The notes: generated from the sequence alone by a model not told the origin. A DNA stretch of 64,000 bases from Podocnemis expansa (GCA_007922195.1 ML681963.1:139998568-140062567); one strand, 5' to 3'. Positions 11,988-22,768 are shown, numbered from the stretch's first letter. Program-made: numbers and translations.

Positions 11988-12303
11988 AATTCCAGAGATA
12001 AAGTTAAATATAGATGCATAAATGTATAGAAACCCAGGACCAAAATTAATTTGTGGGTCTCATGTTGTGGTCTTCCTATAACACAGGAGATGCATGTGCC
12101 TATATTTGTGTAGTGATATGCTCATAGTTGTACTGTGTCCAGCATTTGCAATGTTTCCAAAGGCCTTTTTGACCTTCTGAATTATAACCACCTGCCTTCA
12201 GGCGCCACTTTGCACAGCTGGCTCACAGCAGGACAGAAACAAACTGAGTAAGTGACAAACAGATACTGGAACAGTGGGTACTGTTGACAACAAGGGAATA
12301 TTG

Positions 12304-12339
12304 TACACACACACACACACACACACATACACACACACA
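12304..12339. repeat. (CA)n microsatellite
   Basis: About 17 AC dinucleotide units with one CATAC interruption. Confidence 0.95.
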
Positions 12340-12583
12340 GAATTATACACCAAGGAAATAGAAGAAGTAACTAAGCAGCAAAAGCTCATCATATGAAAGT
12401 AAATTTATTTTTCACCAGAGATGCTTAATACTTTTTTGCCCCCGTGTAAGGCAAGCATTGTAGTTAACAAACCTGCATGGTATCAGGTGTGACCATCTGG
12501 AAAAGGAGACCATCAGTATAATAGGAAGTGACCCATCATGAATGCAGTGTTTGAAGACCTCCTGAAGGCAGCTAAGTATTTTT

Positions 12584-12989
12584 GGGTACATCTATACTTG
12601 AGCCTTAGGTTGACTTAAGGAAGCTTAAGTTGATTTACAGACTCCTGTGGCCACACTGGGCTTTTATTTAGTCAACTTAAGGGCTTCCTCAAGTCTATTT
12701 AATAACACTAGCTCTTAAGGTCAACTTAATGCTTAAGTCAATCTTATTAAGTCAACTTAAGCCAGTGTAGATGGGGAAAAGCCCTCAAGTCGACCTAACT
12801 GGCCTCCAGGCCCCCTCCCAGAGTTCCTTGTCATCACAAAGGGTCAACCTAGCACCTCCCAGTGTGGACACAGACAGTCAACAGGAGTTTTCAGTGTGGA
12901 CACTCTAAGTCAACTTAAGGTTGACTTTAAGTCAACTTAAAGTCAACCTTGTTCAGTCATTTACTAGAGCCCTCAGTGTAGACATACCC
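12584..12989. mobile_element. Harbinger-type MITE rich in TTAAGTTGACTTAA words
   Basis: It begins GGGTACATCTATACTTGAG and ends CTCAGTGTAGACATACCC, an inverted pair. The body repeats AAGTCAACTTAA and its complement many times, so both strands can form extended hairpins. The ends match the family signature seen at 14084, 30136, 43110 and the right end of the transposase-bearing element at 48592. It is non-coding. No clear 3-bp duplication was found. Confidence 0.7.
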
Positions 12990-14083
12990 ACTGTTAATTC
13001 TGAGTGAACTTTCTCATATTAGCTGAGTCCTGAGCTGATAAGCAATGTCAAATCAAAAAAACCTGGAACACTAGCATTAAGTTCAGTTCATGGGGATGAT
13101 GACAGGGGTGTCATTCACATTTTGCCAACAGATTTATTTATATTCCCTTTTTGACATTAGATTAGGATTGAATTATGAATGTGACTGACATAGACTTCAG
13201 TTCAGGAAGGCATCCTTATTCTCACAGGTTGTTTTGCTTAAGTGCTTTCCTGAACTGGAATGCCAATCCAGTAAGAAAGACAGTGGTGTTTTATAAGGAT
13301 TCATCTACATCAGGAAAATTATTCTAAAGCCTCTTTTATATGATGTTTAGAAAGTTATTTAGTTAAAGTGCTGCCTGCTCCTGGCTTGAAAACACTAATT
13401 TCTGTTTAGGAGTGGCTTTTGTAGACATGTCCACACAAGGATGATTGCATCAGTTTACTTCAATCAGGTTCTAAACCTTTTTAGTTAAATTAGTAGCCAT
13501 TCCTCAGGTACACACAGCCTAAATCCAGTCATAGATTCTGGAAAGAGTTTCACACATACCTGGCTTCTGTTGTTGCAGTCTGCTTGACTGCAGGGTCTCT
13601 GGGAGCACATGAAAAAAAAATTGTTTTACTCTCTGAATTAAAATACAAAATGTTTAAAACTTTCCCAGTGCACATTTGTCTAGCCACCATTTCATTTTGA
13701 TGTTGTGCCACAGGCTAATCAAGAGGTCAAATGACTTAGGTTTCCAATGGTAGTTGTCAGTCAGTTTGCAAATATGAGACCTCCAAGTGGCAACATAATA
13801 ATGCCACCATGAAAGAAAAGACTGAGGATCTAGCTATACTGAACCTGGGAGTGAATCTCTGAGCCCAGGGAGACTGATTTGCACTACTAGGGTTTGAACT
13901 AGCACACTAAAAATAGCAGCATGATTACTGAAATGTGCAGGCGCTCAGGGCCACCTGACTCCTTAGCATGACAGCCTGACCAGAAACCCACATTGCAACA
14001 TCATCTCCCTCAATGAAGCTGAACATTTTCTTGCTTTATTATCACACCTGAGTATAAGCAGAGATAAAACTCCTAGATCATTT
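12990..14083. other. No gene; possible degraded MITE
   Basis: No open frame worth reporting. Short phrases such as TTCATCTACATCAGG (13302) and TTGTAGACATGTCCACAC (13421) resemble MITE ends of the neighbouring family and may be the remains of a decayed copy of roughly 130 bp, but no duplication or convincing symmetry was found. Confidence 0.4.
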
Positions 14084-14631
14084 GGGCTGTGTCTACATTG
14101 GGCTAGCCCTTTGGAGTCGACTTAACAAGGTCAATTTCAAGCCAAACTTGTTAAATTGACTTCAGGGTATGTCTGCACTGGACACAGTGTAAACACACCC
14201 CAGGCCTAGGCCCTGCCCCCTGCCCTGCCCCAGGTCCAGATAGGGCTCCCAGGGCCTGACCTAGCTCTTGGGCCCCGATCTGGCCTTAGCTGCTGCTGGC
14301 AAGTGGCGGGAGCTATGAGCCGGCTCCTGCAGCCGGCAGCAAGGAGCTAGGAGCCTGATCTGTCCCCTGGCCCGTTACAGCAGGTGGTTGGGGCTGGATT
14401 GGACCCTGGAGCTAGAGCTAGATTGGGACCCGGGGTGGGGCAGGGCATGGCCCAGGGCTTCATGCCCTATAAAGTCGACTTAAAAGTTTACGTCAGCTTT
14501 CAGGGCAGGTGTTATTAAGAGGACTTAAGCTAGCACTTAAGTTGACAATAAATTCTAAACATAGCGCTGGCCTTGCTTAAGTTGACTTAAGCCTGGTTAA
14601 GTGGACTTAAGCCTCCAGTGTAAACATACCC
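14084..14631. mobile_element. Harbinger-type MITE with GC-rich interior
   Basis: It starts GGGCTGTGTCTACATTGGG and ends CCAGTGTAAACATACCC. Near each end lie TTAA/GTCGACTTAA-type words like those of 12584-12989. The middle (about 14200-14460) is strikingly GC-rich, unlike its AT-rich arms. A second end-like phrase, GGGTATGTCTGCACTGGACA, sits at about 14164, so one MITE may have landed in another. It is non-coding. Confidence 0.65.
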
Positions 14632-14693
14632 TTGGTGGCTGCTGCTTATCATTCATACTTCATTGTTTTCTTGTTCTTCCCAAACTGTGTCTA

Positions 14694-14840
14694 TATGTAT
14701 CTGTTCACTCATCCTACAATTAGATTGTAAGGGTTTTGGGGCAGGGAACAAACTTTTTGTTCTGTGTTTATACAGCACCTGGCACGAAAGAGCCCTGATC
14801 CATGACTAGGACCCATAGGGAGCTACAGTAATAAGGATAA
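14694..14840 (+). repeat. L2/MIR-type 3' tail
   Basis: It contains ATTAGATTGTAAGGGTTTTG, then GGGGCAGGGAAC and TACAGCACCTGGCACGA, then CCATGACTAGGACCCATAGG. This order matches the 3' end of L2-like LINEs and the amniote MIR elements that share it (known family feature: attagattgtaagctctttggggcagg-like tail). It is old and diverged. Confidence 0.7.
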
Positions 14841-15094
14841 CATGGGCTATTCATAATTGGAAGAAGATAGTACAGTTAATATGTTCTAATGCCCTCCTGT
14901 TCTCAGCTTCTTGTTCTTCTCAAGGTTGTATGTCAAGAGCTTTTCAGTTAAGGAGAAAGAAGAATAATTATAAAATAACCAGGATCACTCCCAGGATTTT
15001 TCACTGGTGATCACAGATGAAAGGAACTGGAGAACAAGACCAGCTACTGATGATTGCCTCAGACGTCCTGGAGCTAGCATGCCATATTACAGTG

Positions 15095-15585
15095 TGTGAT
15101 GAATGGGGTTGTTTCGGCAGTGTGGCTTGTACATTAAAGGTCTTGACAGCCAGCTGGAGCCCAGTTTTCCCACTTCCAAACCCCTGAAGTTATAGTTCCC
15201 CAGTCCCTCCTGACCAGGGGCTGTGCGCTCCAGTCTGGGCCTGGAGCTCTAAGGCTCCTCTGGGCAAGCTTGTCCTGGCTACCTGTGTCTCCCAGGTGCT
15301 GGTTAGCAGTGTCCAGCTCAGCTCAGCTCTCCTTTGCTCTGTTCTGCTTTGCTACAAACACACTCCACTCCTAGCTCCTCCTCCACCAAACACCACACCC
15401 AAAACTCTCCCCCTACTCCCTGCAACAGAGGCCTTTTTTATCTACTGTAGCCAATCACCGCAATTGGGCTCAGGTGCTCTAATTGGCATCAGGTGATCTA
15501 CCTGGTCTCAGGTGCTCTAATTGGTCTCAGAGCAGCCCTGCCCTTGTTACCCTGGAAACAGGGACTTATTAAGCCTGGGGCTAAT
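15095..15585 (+). other. Possible LTR or promoter-like segment upstream of Tx1 array
   Basis: This unclassified stretch abuts the first Tx1 fragment. Between 15451 and 15524 it holds one CCAAT and three ATTGG motifs (15463, 15482, 15520), with an 18-nt direct repeat, CTCAGGTGCTCTAATTGG. A weak TATA-like ATTAAG follows at about 15568. It begins near a TGTGATGAATGGGG phrase that could be an LTR start, but no matching second LTR or TG..CA pair was found. I cannot classify it. Confidence 0.3.
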
Positions 15586-16537
15586 ATACCTGCAAGAGGG
15601 TACTCCCCCCTCTCAGTCCTGGCCCTCTGGAGCTTGCAACCAGGGCCTGGCCTCGCGAGCCCCCCTGGCTGCCCCCGCCCCACGCCCTGAGCTGGCTGCT
15701 TGACTTGCAGCCAGCCCTTTTCCAAACTGCGCTTCGACAATATCTGTACACGCTTGTGCTTCACACCATCCATTTCCTTGACCTTGTGTCCCGCCCCGAC
15801 ACAAAATGGCGGGATCTCATTCCACCCGTGTAGGGTGAGGAGCCCCAGTGGGCCAGCCTTTATTCCACTCTGACCCCGCGGCCTGCTGGGGACGTCAGTT
15901 GGCGGCTCCTCCATGGAGCCATGAGCACGGGCGTGTACTTGGCGTGGTTCACCCCCCGCCTTGAGGCCTGCCCCTTTTGTGGTGTGAGGGAGGCCCTGGC
16001 GCATGCCTACCTAGAATGCACCAGGTTGCAGCCCCTTTTCCGGCTGCTTCAGAACCTCTTATTGAGGTTCTGGCTGCACTTTTCCCCTCACTTATTCATT
16101 TATGCACTCCCTCTCCGTGGCCCCACAAAGTCGCGGGACCTCCTCTCCAACCTCCTCCTGGCTTATGCGAAGGTAGCTATTTATAAGACCAGGGAAAGGA
16201 GGTTGGCTGAGGGAGGGGCCTGCGACTGTGGGGCCTATTTCCGGTCCCTCATTTGTGGACATCTCTGGGCACAGTTCCTCTGGGCAGTGACTGCTAGCTC
16301 CCTCAACACCTTTTAGGAGCAGTGGGTGCTGTCCGGGGTTCTCTGCTCAATGTCCCCTTCTGAATCCCTCATAATAAACCTGTGACCCTCACACCCGTCC
16401 CTGTTATTTCTTTAGTTGTCACACAATCATTTGAAAGGCAGTCCAGTGCCACCTCCCATAGGCAGGCAAGGGTTTTAGAAATGGGTGGGCTTGCACCCAC
16501 ACACCACCTTTCCTTTCAACAGGAGCACACTCCTGTA
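15586..16537 (+). mobile_element. Tx1-like LINE, 3' fragment (copy A)
   Basis: A 5'-truncated copy holding only the ORF2 C-terminus and 3' UTR. The reading frame contains YLYTLVLHTIHFL-, then PRWASLYSTL-like, ARFTP-like, CPFCGVREALAHAYLEC and a final CDCGAYF segment, ending with TGA at 16383-16385. The cysteine/histidine motif CPFC..H...C is the C-terminal zinc knuckle of Tx1-clade ORF2. Copies B and C repeat the same order in the same orientation. Several in-frame stops, including one after LIPPV, make it dead. The 3' UTR ends at CTCCTGTA (16530-16537), where copy B begins. Confidence 0.8.
15921..16385 (+). pseudogene. Tx1 ORF2 C-terminal remnant (copy A)
   Basis: This open segment encodes the last ~155 residues of the LINE ORF2. 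It carries CPFCGVREALAHAYLEC, a zinc-knuckle-like cluster, then LQPLFRLLQNLLLRFWLHFS and CDCGAYFRSLI. It is interrupted by TAG near 16314 after SSLNTF. Of the three copies in the window this one preserves the motif region best. Reverse transcriptase and endonuclease are absent, so it cannot be functional. Confidence 0.75.
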
Positions 16538-17540
16538 TCCTGCGAGAGGTTACTCCCCACCCCCCCTCAGTCCTGGCCCTCTGGAGCATTTGATTGGGCC
16601 TCAGCCCCATGAGCCCCCCCCCGGCCACCCCTGCCCCCGTACCCCAAGCCGGCTGCTAGATCTGCAGCCGGCCTCTTTCTGAAGCGCACCCTGTAGATAT
16701 CTGTACATGCTTGTGCTGCACACCATCCATTTTCTTGCCCTTGTGTCCCACCCCAATACAGAATGGCAGAATCTCATTCCACCCGGGGAGGGCGACAACC
16801 CCCGGTGGGCCAGTCTGTATGCCACCCTCACCTCACGGCCCGCCAGGGACATCAGTTGGCGGCTCCTGCGTGGAGCCATGAGCACGGGCATGTACTTGGC
16901 CCGTTTCACGCCCCACCCTGACATGTGCGCCTTTTGTGGAATGAAGGAATACCCTTGCGCATGCCTACCTCGAGTGTGCCAGGTTGCAGCGCCTTTTCTG
17001 GCTCCTCCAGAACCTCTTATTGAGGTTCTGGCTGCACTTCTCCCCACACCTGTTCCTCTATACATTACCCATCCGTGGCCCCATGAAGTCACGGGACCTC
17101 CTCATCAACCTCCTCCTGGCCCTCTTCAAAGTCGCTATCTACAAGACCAGATAGAGAAGGTTGGCTGGGGAAGGGGCCTGCAACTTTGGGGCCTACTTCC
17201 AGTCCCTCATCCACGCACATCTCCGGGCAGAGTTCCTCTGGGTGGTGTCTGCTGGCTCCCTTGACAGCTTCCAGGAGCAGTGGGCACTGTCCGAGGTTCT
17301 CTGCTTGGTATCCACTTCTGAATCCCTTATTCTGAATCTGTGACCTCACACCCGTCCCTGTTATTTCATGTGTTGTCTCCCGGAATCACTTGAAAGACGG
17401 TCAAGTGCCACGTCCCCATAGACTGGGCGAGAGGTTTTAGAAGTGCGTGGGCTTGCACCCACCCACCACCATTTCTTTCACTAGGAGCACCCTCCTGTAC
17501 ACCCACTACCCAGGGACCAAATAGTAGCACCCTCCTGTAG
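16538..17540 (+). mobile_element. Tx1-like LINE, 3' fragment (copy B)
   Basis: It begins abruptly after CTCCTGTA of copy A and again holds only the ORF2 C-terminus and 3' UTR. The frame reads ..FLALVSHPNTEWQNLIPP.. and ..SWRLLRGAMSTGMYLARFTP.., then shifts after MCAFCGMKE. The tail stops with TGA at 17341-17343. The 3' UTR is the longest of the three copies; it ends CCAAATAGTAGCACCCTCCTGTA at 17540, with an earlier CTCCTGTA at 17492-17499. Copy C starts directly after it. Confidence 0.8.
16707..17343 (+). pseudogene. Tx1 ORF2 C-terminal remnant (copy B)
   Basis: The Tx1 ORF2 tail is readable in two frames: MLVLHTIHFLALVSHPNTEW through MCAFCGMKEYPCAC in one, and GEGACNFGAYFQSLIHAHLR through SESLILNL in the other. 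The switch near 16950 removes the conserved AHAYLEC half of the zinc cluster from the first frame, so the gene is broken. No catalytic domain is included. Confidence 0.75.
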
Positions 17541-17562
17541 AGGAAGGAAGAAAACACTACTT

Positions 17563-18436
17563 TTGCTGCTCCTGAACTGCTGCCATTGCCACTACCAACA
17601 CACTGTTCCTGGGAGGCCTTGTTTGCTGGCCTGTCTCCTTCCCATCCCCTGCCTAGTATGGAGGAGGTGGAGCAGAAGACCTCACCCCCACCCTCTCCTA
17701 CCTGATTTTGCCCACCTGCTCTATGCCAGGGTTATGGACACCCAGCCTTTTCCCACCTCCATGCCCAGCATCAGTGGGGATGCACCCCTCTGATCTCTTG
17801 TTAACAACTCCTTTGCCCAGTCAAGGGGAGCCACACTACAGTGCTTTGACCACTGGAGCCCCCACTTCTGCTCCCAATGCTGTCCCCGACCCCATCCCTT
17901 CTCCTCTCCCTGATGGTTCTCTGACTGTTTCCCCAACCCCTTCCCCTATTGCTGCCATCCCCAGCATTGTGTCCTTCCTTTTTCCATCTACCAACTCCCA
18001 GGGGGTGGTATTTGTGGCCCTCTTTATCCTGTCTTCTCTCCGATGTCACCTTCCCTTGTGCCAGGGGATGAGCTGGGCAACACAAAGCCCACAATATAAG
18101 CACTGCGAAAGGGCTCTGAGCCCTGGCTGTCTGTCCCAGCTGGCTCTGGGGCTGCTGCGGGGCCACTGCGGGATCCGACTGGAGGACAGCCAGGAGCTTT
18201 CTACCTAGATTCCCTGGTGCTGCAGGATGAGCTGTGCGCATTCCTGGCTGACATTCATGGGGTCAGGAATTGAGTGCATCTTTTCCTTCACCACTGGGGG
18301 GACTGCCATCTTATCCTCGAGGCCATGAAGGCCATCAGCTTCTGTGACTTCTTCATGGCCTTTGAGGTCAGTCACAGACTGCTGCATGGTCTGATGGAGG
18401 CTGCTGGTGGTTCTGCCTCTGAGGCTCCTCCCTAGC
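17563..18436 (+). pseudogene. Tx1 ORF1 remnant
   Basis: Upstream of ORF2 is a proline/serine-rich coding-like stretch, readable in shifting frames. Near its end one frame gives ..QPGAFYLDSLVLQDELCAFLADIHG.. and ..WGDCHLILEAMKAISF.., which I recognise as the type of C-terminal sequence in ORF1 of Tx1-clade LINEs. ORF1 proteins of this clade are nucleic-acid-binding. Frameshifts and stops break it. Its boundaries are approximate, and the assignment rests on position before ORF2 and on recognition rather than on a motif with known residues. Confidence 0.5.
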
Positions 18437-18443
18437 CCTCCTC

Positions 18444-20855
18444 ATGGTCCCAGTCATCTTTGCCACCTTAAATGCCAGAGGCTGTATGATGGGTATCTGC
18501 ACAAACCAGGTGCTCACCTTCCTTTGGGACAGAGGGTACTCAGTGGACTTCCTGCAGGAGACCCATATGGATCCAGCTGCCAAGGCCAGCTGGCAGCTAG
18601 AGTGGAGGAACAGGGTGTACCTGAATCATCTCTCAGCCTGCCAAGGCAGAGTGGCCACCCTGTTCTCCCCCAGCCTACAGCCCAAAATGCTGGGAGTTGC
18701 CAAGGTCATGCTGGACCACCTGCTGCACGTCCAGGTCCACATGGAGGGGCTGACATTGAACTTGGTCAATGCCTATGCTCTTGCTTCCAGCCCGGAGCAG
18801 GTGCCTTTCTTTCGTCAGGTGACTGCCTTCCTTGGCATGCTGGATCCTCAGGAGTGCCTGGTCCTGGGCAGGGACTTCAACCTCACCCTTGAGGAACAGG
18901 ACCGCCGTAGACTCTTCAGGGAGATAATAGACAATCAGTCCCTGGTGGATGTCTGGCATGACCACCATCCAGATGACGAGGTCATGTTCACTTATGTCTG
19001 GATGGAGAACCATCGGTTGTGCCACTCCTGGTTGGACCACGTCTACTTGTCCAGGTTTCATCTAGCACAAGTCCCCCTCCATTGTCTGGCTGGCCCCATT
19101 CTCAGATCACTAGTTGGTGACTGTGATGGCCTCTCTCTCGGTGGAGAAGCTGGGGCGGGCCTACTGGCACTTCAGTAACAGCCTGCTGGAGGAAGTGGGC
19201 TTTGTAGTGTCCTTCCAGAACTCTGGCTGGCCTGGAAGGGGGCAGAGGGCCTCCTTTTCCTCAGCATGGCATTGGTGGGACAAGGGGAAGTGTATGCATT
19301 CTGTCATGACTACACTTGGGGGGGTCGGCTGGCGGAGGGATGAGGCAATAGAGCAGCTGGTGCGGGAGGTTTTAGAGCTGGAGAGGCATCTGGCCACCAA
19401 CCCTGAGGATCTGTCTCTCTTCAGAGTGTACCAGGACAAGCAGAAGGAGCTCCATGCCCTTGAGGACCTTGGGCCCAGGGAGCCTTCATTTGATCCTGCT
19501 TCTGTCTCCCTTAGGAGACGGATTGTGGCTCCAGCTTCTTCTATGCCCTGGAGAAATGGAAGGGGGCTAAAAAGCCCATCACCTGCCTCCTCATCAAGTA
19601 CAGTGCCCCCCTTATGGATCTGGAGGAGATGCATAGAAGGGCCAGGGCCTTCTACGCCAGCCTTTTCTCCCCAGATCTGACCAAAGCCACTGCCCGTAGG
19701 GTGCTCTGGAACAAACTTCCCATGGTCAGCGAGGGTGACTGGGACTAGCTAGAGCTACCTCTCACTCTCACTGAGTTCTCAGAAGCCCTATTTCTCTTGC
19801 CAACCAACAAATCCACAGGCATGGATGGGCTGACCGTGGAGTGCTACCATGTATTCTGGGACATCCTTGGCCCAGACCTCGCCATTGTCTGGGCCAAGTC
19901 TGAGGAGAGCAGAGTGCTCCCCCTTTCTTGCTGGTGGGCTATGCTGCCCAAGAAGGGGCACTCCATGATCTTTGGAACTGGTGTCCTGTCTCACTCCTCA
20001 GCACAGACTACAAAATCATAGCCAAGGTCACCTTTCTGTGGCTGGGTCCATGCTGCTGGACACGGTCCATCCTGACTAAACCTATGCCGTCCCGGGCTGC
20101 TCCAACTTTAACAATCTGTATTTGGTCTGAGATCCCTTGGAGCTCAGAGGTAGGGCTGGTCTGGCATTCACCCTCCTGCTCTGGACCAGGAGAAGGAGTT
20201 CAACGGGATGGATCACGTGTATCTCCTGGGCATTCTGCAGGCATTTGACTTCGGGACACAGTTCTTTGGGTTTCTCCAGATGCTGTATGCCTCCACGGAG
20301 TGCCTGGTCAGGCTCAGCCGGGCCCTGACCGAACTAGCTGTCTGCTATCAGGCCAGCTGCACACTGTGACCAAAGAGCCCTTCCTTTGTCTCCTCTGCCA
20401 GATGTTGAGGGGGTTGGTACACCATAAGTCAGAGCTGAGGCTGGTCTTGTTAGTGTATGCCAATGATGTACTCCTCGTGGTCCAGGACCCGGGCAACCTG
20501 CCATGGTTGGAGACTTGCCAGGACATCTACTTGGCAGCCTCCTCTGCCCAGGTGAATTGGGTCAAGAGCTCTGGCCTAATGGCAGGGGCCAGATGGCCGG
20601 CGATCTCCTTCCCATCTGCACTTCAAGCCAGCCGGTGGAGTGTGGGTCTGCTTCTCTATCTTGGCACCTACCTTTCTGCCACCCATCCTTCCCCAGATGA
20701 GAACTGGCATGATTTAGCGGGCAGGTATGTTGAGCAGCTGTGGAGATGGACAGGACTGCTGCAGTGCCTCTCCCCTTGGGGGAAGGCACTGGTTATCAAT
20801 CAGCTCATCCCGTCATGCTCTAGAACTGGCTCAACACCCTGGACTCACCCCTGAG
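18444..20855 (+). pseudogene. Tx1 ORF2 remnant: endonuclease and reverse transcriptase
   Basis: The first 220 or so codons are open and show the apurinic-like endonuclease signature: TLNARG near the start, LQETH about residue 38, LGRDFNLTLEEQDR near 150, and SWLDHVYLS near 195. The final SDH of the family is altered, reading ILRSLVGD in place of an FSDH-type motif, so a catalytic His is probably lost. Downstream, in changing frames, come LERHLATNPEDLSLFRVYQ, NKSTGMDGLTVECYHVFWDI (RT block 1-like) and a Y-A-N-DVLL variant of the YADD box near 20456, where the first catalytic Asp reads Asn. At least five frame breaks are present. It ends where the hAT element is inserted. Confidence 0.75.
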
Positions 20856-20876
20856 TTTCCTGACCAACCTCCAGAA

Positions 20877-21626
20877 TGGGGGTTCCCAAATTTTGTAAGA
20901 CTGGGGACCCCTGAGGAAGGAAAATAAAATTTTAGGGACCCACTGTACACTGCCACTCTGTGGCGGCGTGCTGCAGCAGAAGCTGGCCCACGGGGCAATC
21001 AGAATGTGGCCTGTACCACTCTCCTGCCATGGCTGGGGCAGCCCCTGCATGCTGGCAGGGGAATGGGGCCACAGCGGCTCCTGGGCAGGGGCGGTGAGCT
21101 ATAGCCGCATGCTGCAGCTGCCACGGCCCCATTCTCCTGCTGGGAGTGGGGGTTGCTGCGACCATGGGCCCTTGCCCAGGGGGACCTCACTTCCTAGCAG
21201 GGGCATGGGGCTGCAGGCAGCTCCCAAGCAAGGGGCCATAGCCACAGCAGCCCCCACTCCTGGCAGGAGAATGGGACCGCAGCAGCTGCAGTGCACGGCA
21301 ATAGCTCACTATCCCCAGCTGGGAGCTGCCTGTGGCCCCATTCCCCTACCAGACAGTAGGGGCTTCCGTGGCCATGGCTCCCAGCCAGTCCCTGCAGGGG
21401 AGTGGGGGCAGGCAGCCCCTGGAAGGGAGGGAAGCTGCACACTGCTGCCGGCTTTGGCAGCAGAGAGCAGGGGCAGCGTCCAGCCCTCTGTGGCCCCCAA
21501 CCCTGCTGGGATCCAGCCCTGGAGGGAGCATCAGGACCACAACTGTGTTTTGGCTCCAGGGGGAAGCAGCACTGTGGACCCCCTGGAAGAGGCCAGGGTC
21601 CACAGCTCACAGGTTGGGAATCACTG
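20877..21626. mobile_element. hAT-type non-autonomous element, 750 bp, in Tx1 ORF2
   Basis: It is flanked by a perfect 8-bp duplication, CTCCAGAA, at 20869-20876 and 21627-21634. The left end reads TGGGGGTTCCCAAA and the right end GGTTGGGAATCACTG, imperfect inverted repeats of the CAGTGGTTCCC hAT type; the first three bases of the left repeat seem to be lost. The interior is GC-rich with no coding signal. Tx1 ORF2 resumes directly after it with MEFFCPGLHWVSAG. The element at 37443-38010 has the same end type. Confidence 0.85.
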
Positions 21627-22294
21627 CTCCAGAAGATAATTATGGAGTTCTTCTGTCCAGGACTTCATTGGGTCTCTGCAGGGATCCTGGGTCTTCCTGT
21701 GGAGGAAGGAGGTCAGAGCCTGTGCTGTATATACAGCTGAGTCCACGCTTTCTGCCTCCAGGCCCTGCAGAGACTCCTTTGTAGTGCAGGTAGCCCGGTG
21801 CGGAGCCATTTGGCATGCACTTTCCTCTGCCGCTTCTGAGGGCTCCAATACAACTTACAGCTCTTTTATTTCCACTCAAGAGGTCTTCTGTGAGACCTCT
21901 CTGAGCTGCTGGTCTTCTACCAGGACCTCCTCTGGACCTGGAGGCTTATCTTGGTCTCCAGGTCCATTGTACCGACCAAGGGGGGGAACTCCTGGACTAC
22001 TCCTGGGGGACCTGGGTAGATCCCCAAGTGCTGGGTCAGTGCATGGGGTTCACCATCCTTCAAACTCCCTGGTGTCTACTCCAGGAGGTGAAGGTGGCCT
22101 TGCCACCTGCAGCTTGAGCCTACCTTGAGTGGGTCCTGTGAGAAGGTACTCCCTGCCCCCTCTCAGTCCCAGCCTCCTGGCACCGTGAGCCCCCCCCGGC
22201 CCCCCGGCCACCCCCTTTCCATACACCTAGTCGGCTGCTGGACTTTCAGCCATCTCGCTTTTGAACTGTGCACAGGGACCACCTATACAGATGC
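21627..22294 (+). pseudogene. Tx1 ORF2 middle segment
   Basis: After the hAT insertion the LINE frame continues with IIMEFFCPGLHWVSAGILG and PVEEGGQSL, then LQALQRLLCSAGSP in a frame interrupted by stops. From about 22128 it matches the segment that opens copies A and B (GTACTCCCTGCCCCCTCTCA). It stops at the 5' LTR of the gypsy insertion. The segment is non-functional. Confidence 0.7.
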
Positions 22295-22480
22295 TGTGGT
22301 GCTTTGGACTACCTAGGGTCATTGGGGTTGCCATAGTGATAAATGGGAAAGTCGTTTAGGTGCTAGGAAAACCTGTCTGTCTCCTCTCTCTCTCTCAGTT
22401 CTCTTTCAATAAAGACTTCTTATACAGCTCTGAATATGCTGTCCTCCTTATTGGATTATAATCTCCCTTAAAACTCTACA
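22295..22480 (+). repeat. 5' LTR of gypsy element
   Basis: This 186-bp repeat starts TGTGGTGCTTTGGACT and ends AAAACTCTACA, giving the usual TG..CA ends. It contains a CT-rich microsatellite followed by a polyadenylation-type CAATAAAGAC. It is nearly identical to 28403-28592. Confidence 0.95.
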
Positions 22481-22482
22481 TC

Positions 22483-22500
22483 TGGCGATGAGGATGGGAT
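22483..22500 (+). promoter_or_regulatory. Primer-binding site, tRNA-Ser(GCT) type
   Basis: TGGCGATGAGGATGGGAT begins two bases after the 5' LTR. It is complementary to the 3' end of vertebrate tRNA-Ser(GCT), including the CCA tail, with one mismatch (T at 22489 where the tRNA would need C). The tRNA sequence is from established knowledge. Mag-type gypsy elements commonly use a serine tRNA primer. Confidence 0.8.
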
Positions 22501-22768
22501 ATGTGATGGAGTGGCTATCCTCAACAATCCTGGCAACTCTGGAAAACCAGAATACAATGTAAGAAGCAAAACTTTATTTTACTGCTTGCATGGGGGTTGG
22601 GTTCTAGCTGTCAAAGCTGATCTGTTTGCCTAAGGGCTAGCTGGCTATTCTGAAAGCTGATCTGCCTGCTGTTAAGAGAAGAGACAAACAATAACCACAA
22701 GAGGGCATCATGGCTTTACTTAATACAACCTTTGAAGCATATGATCATTCGGCAGCTTCCTGGCAGAC

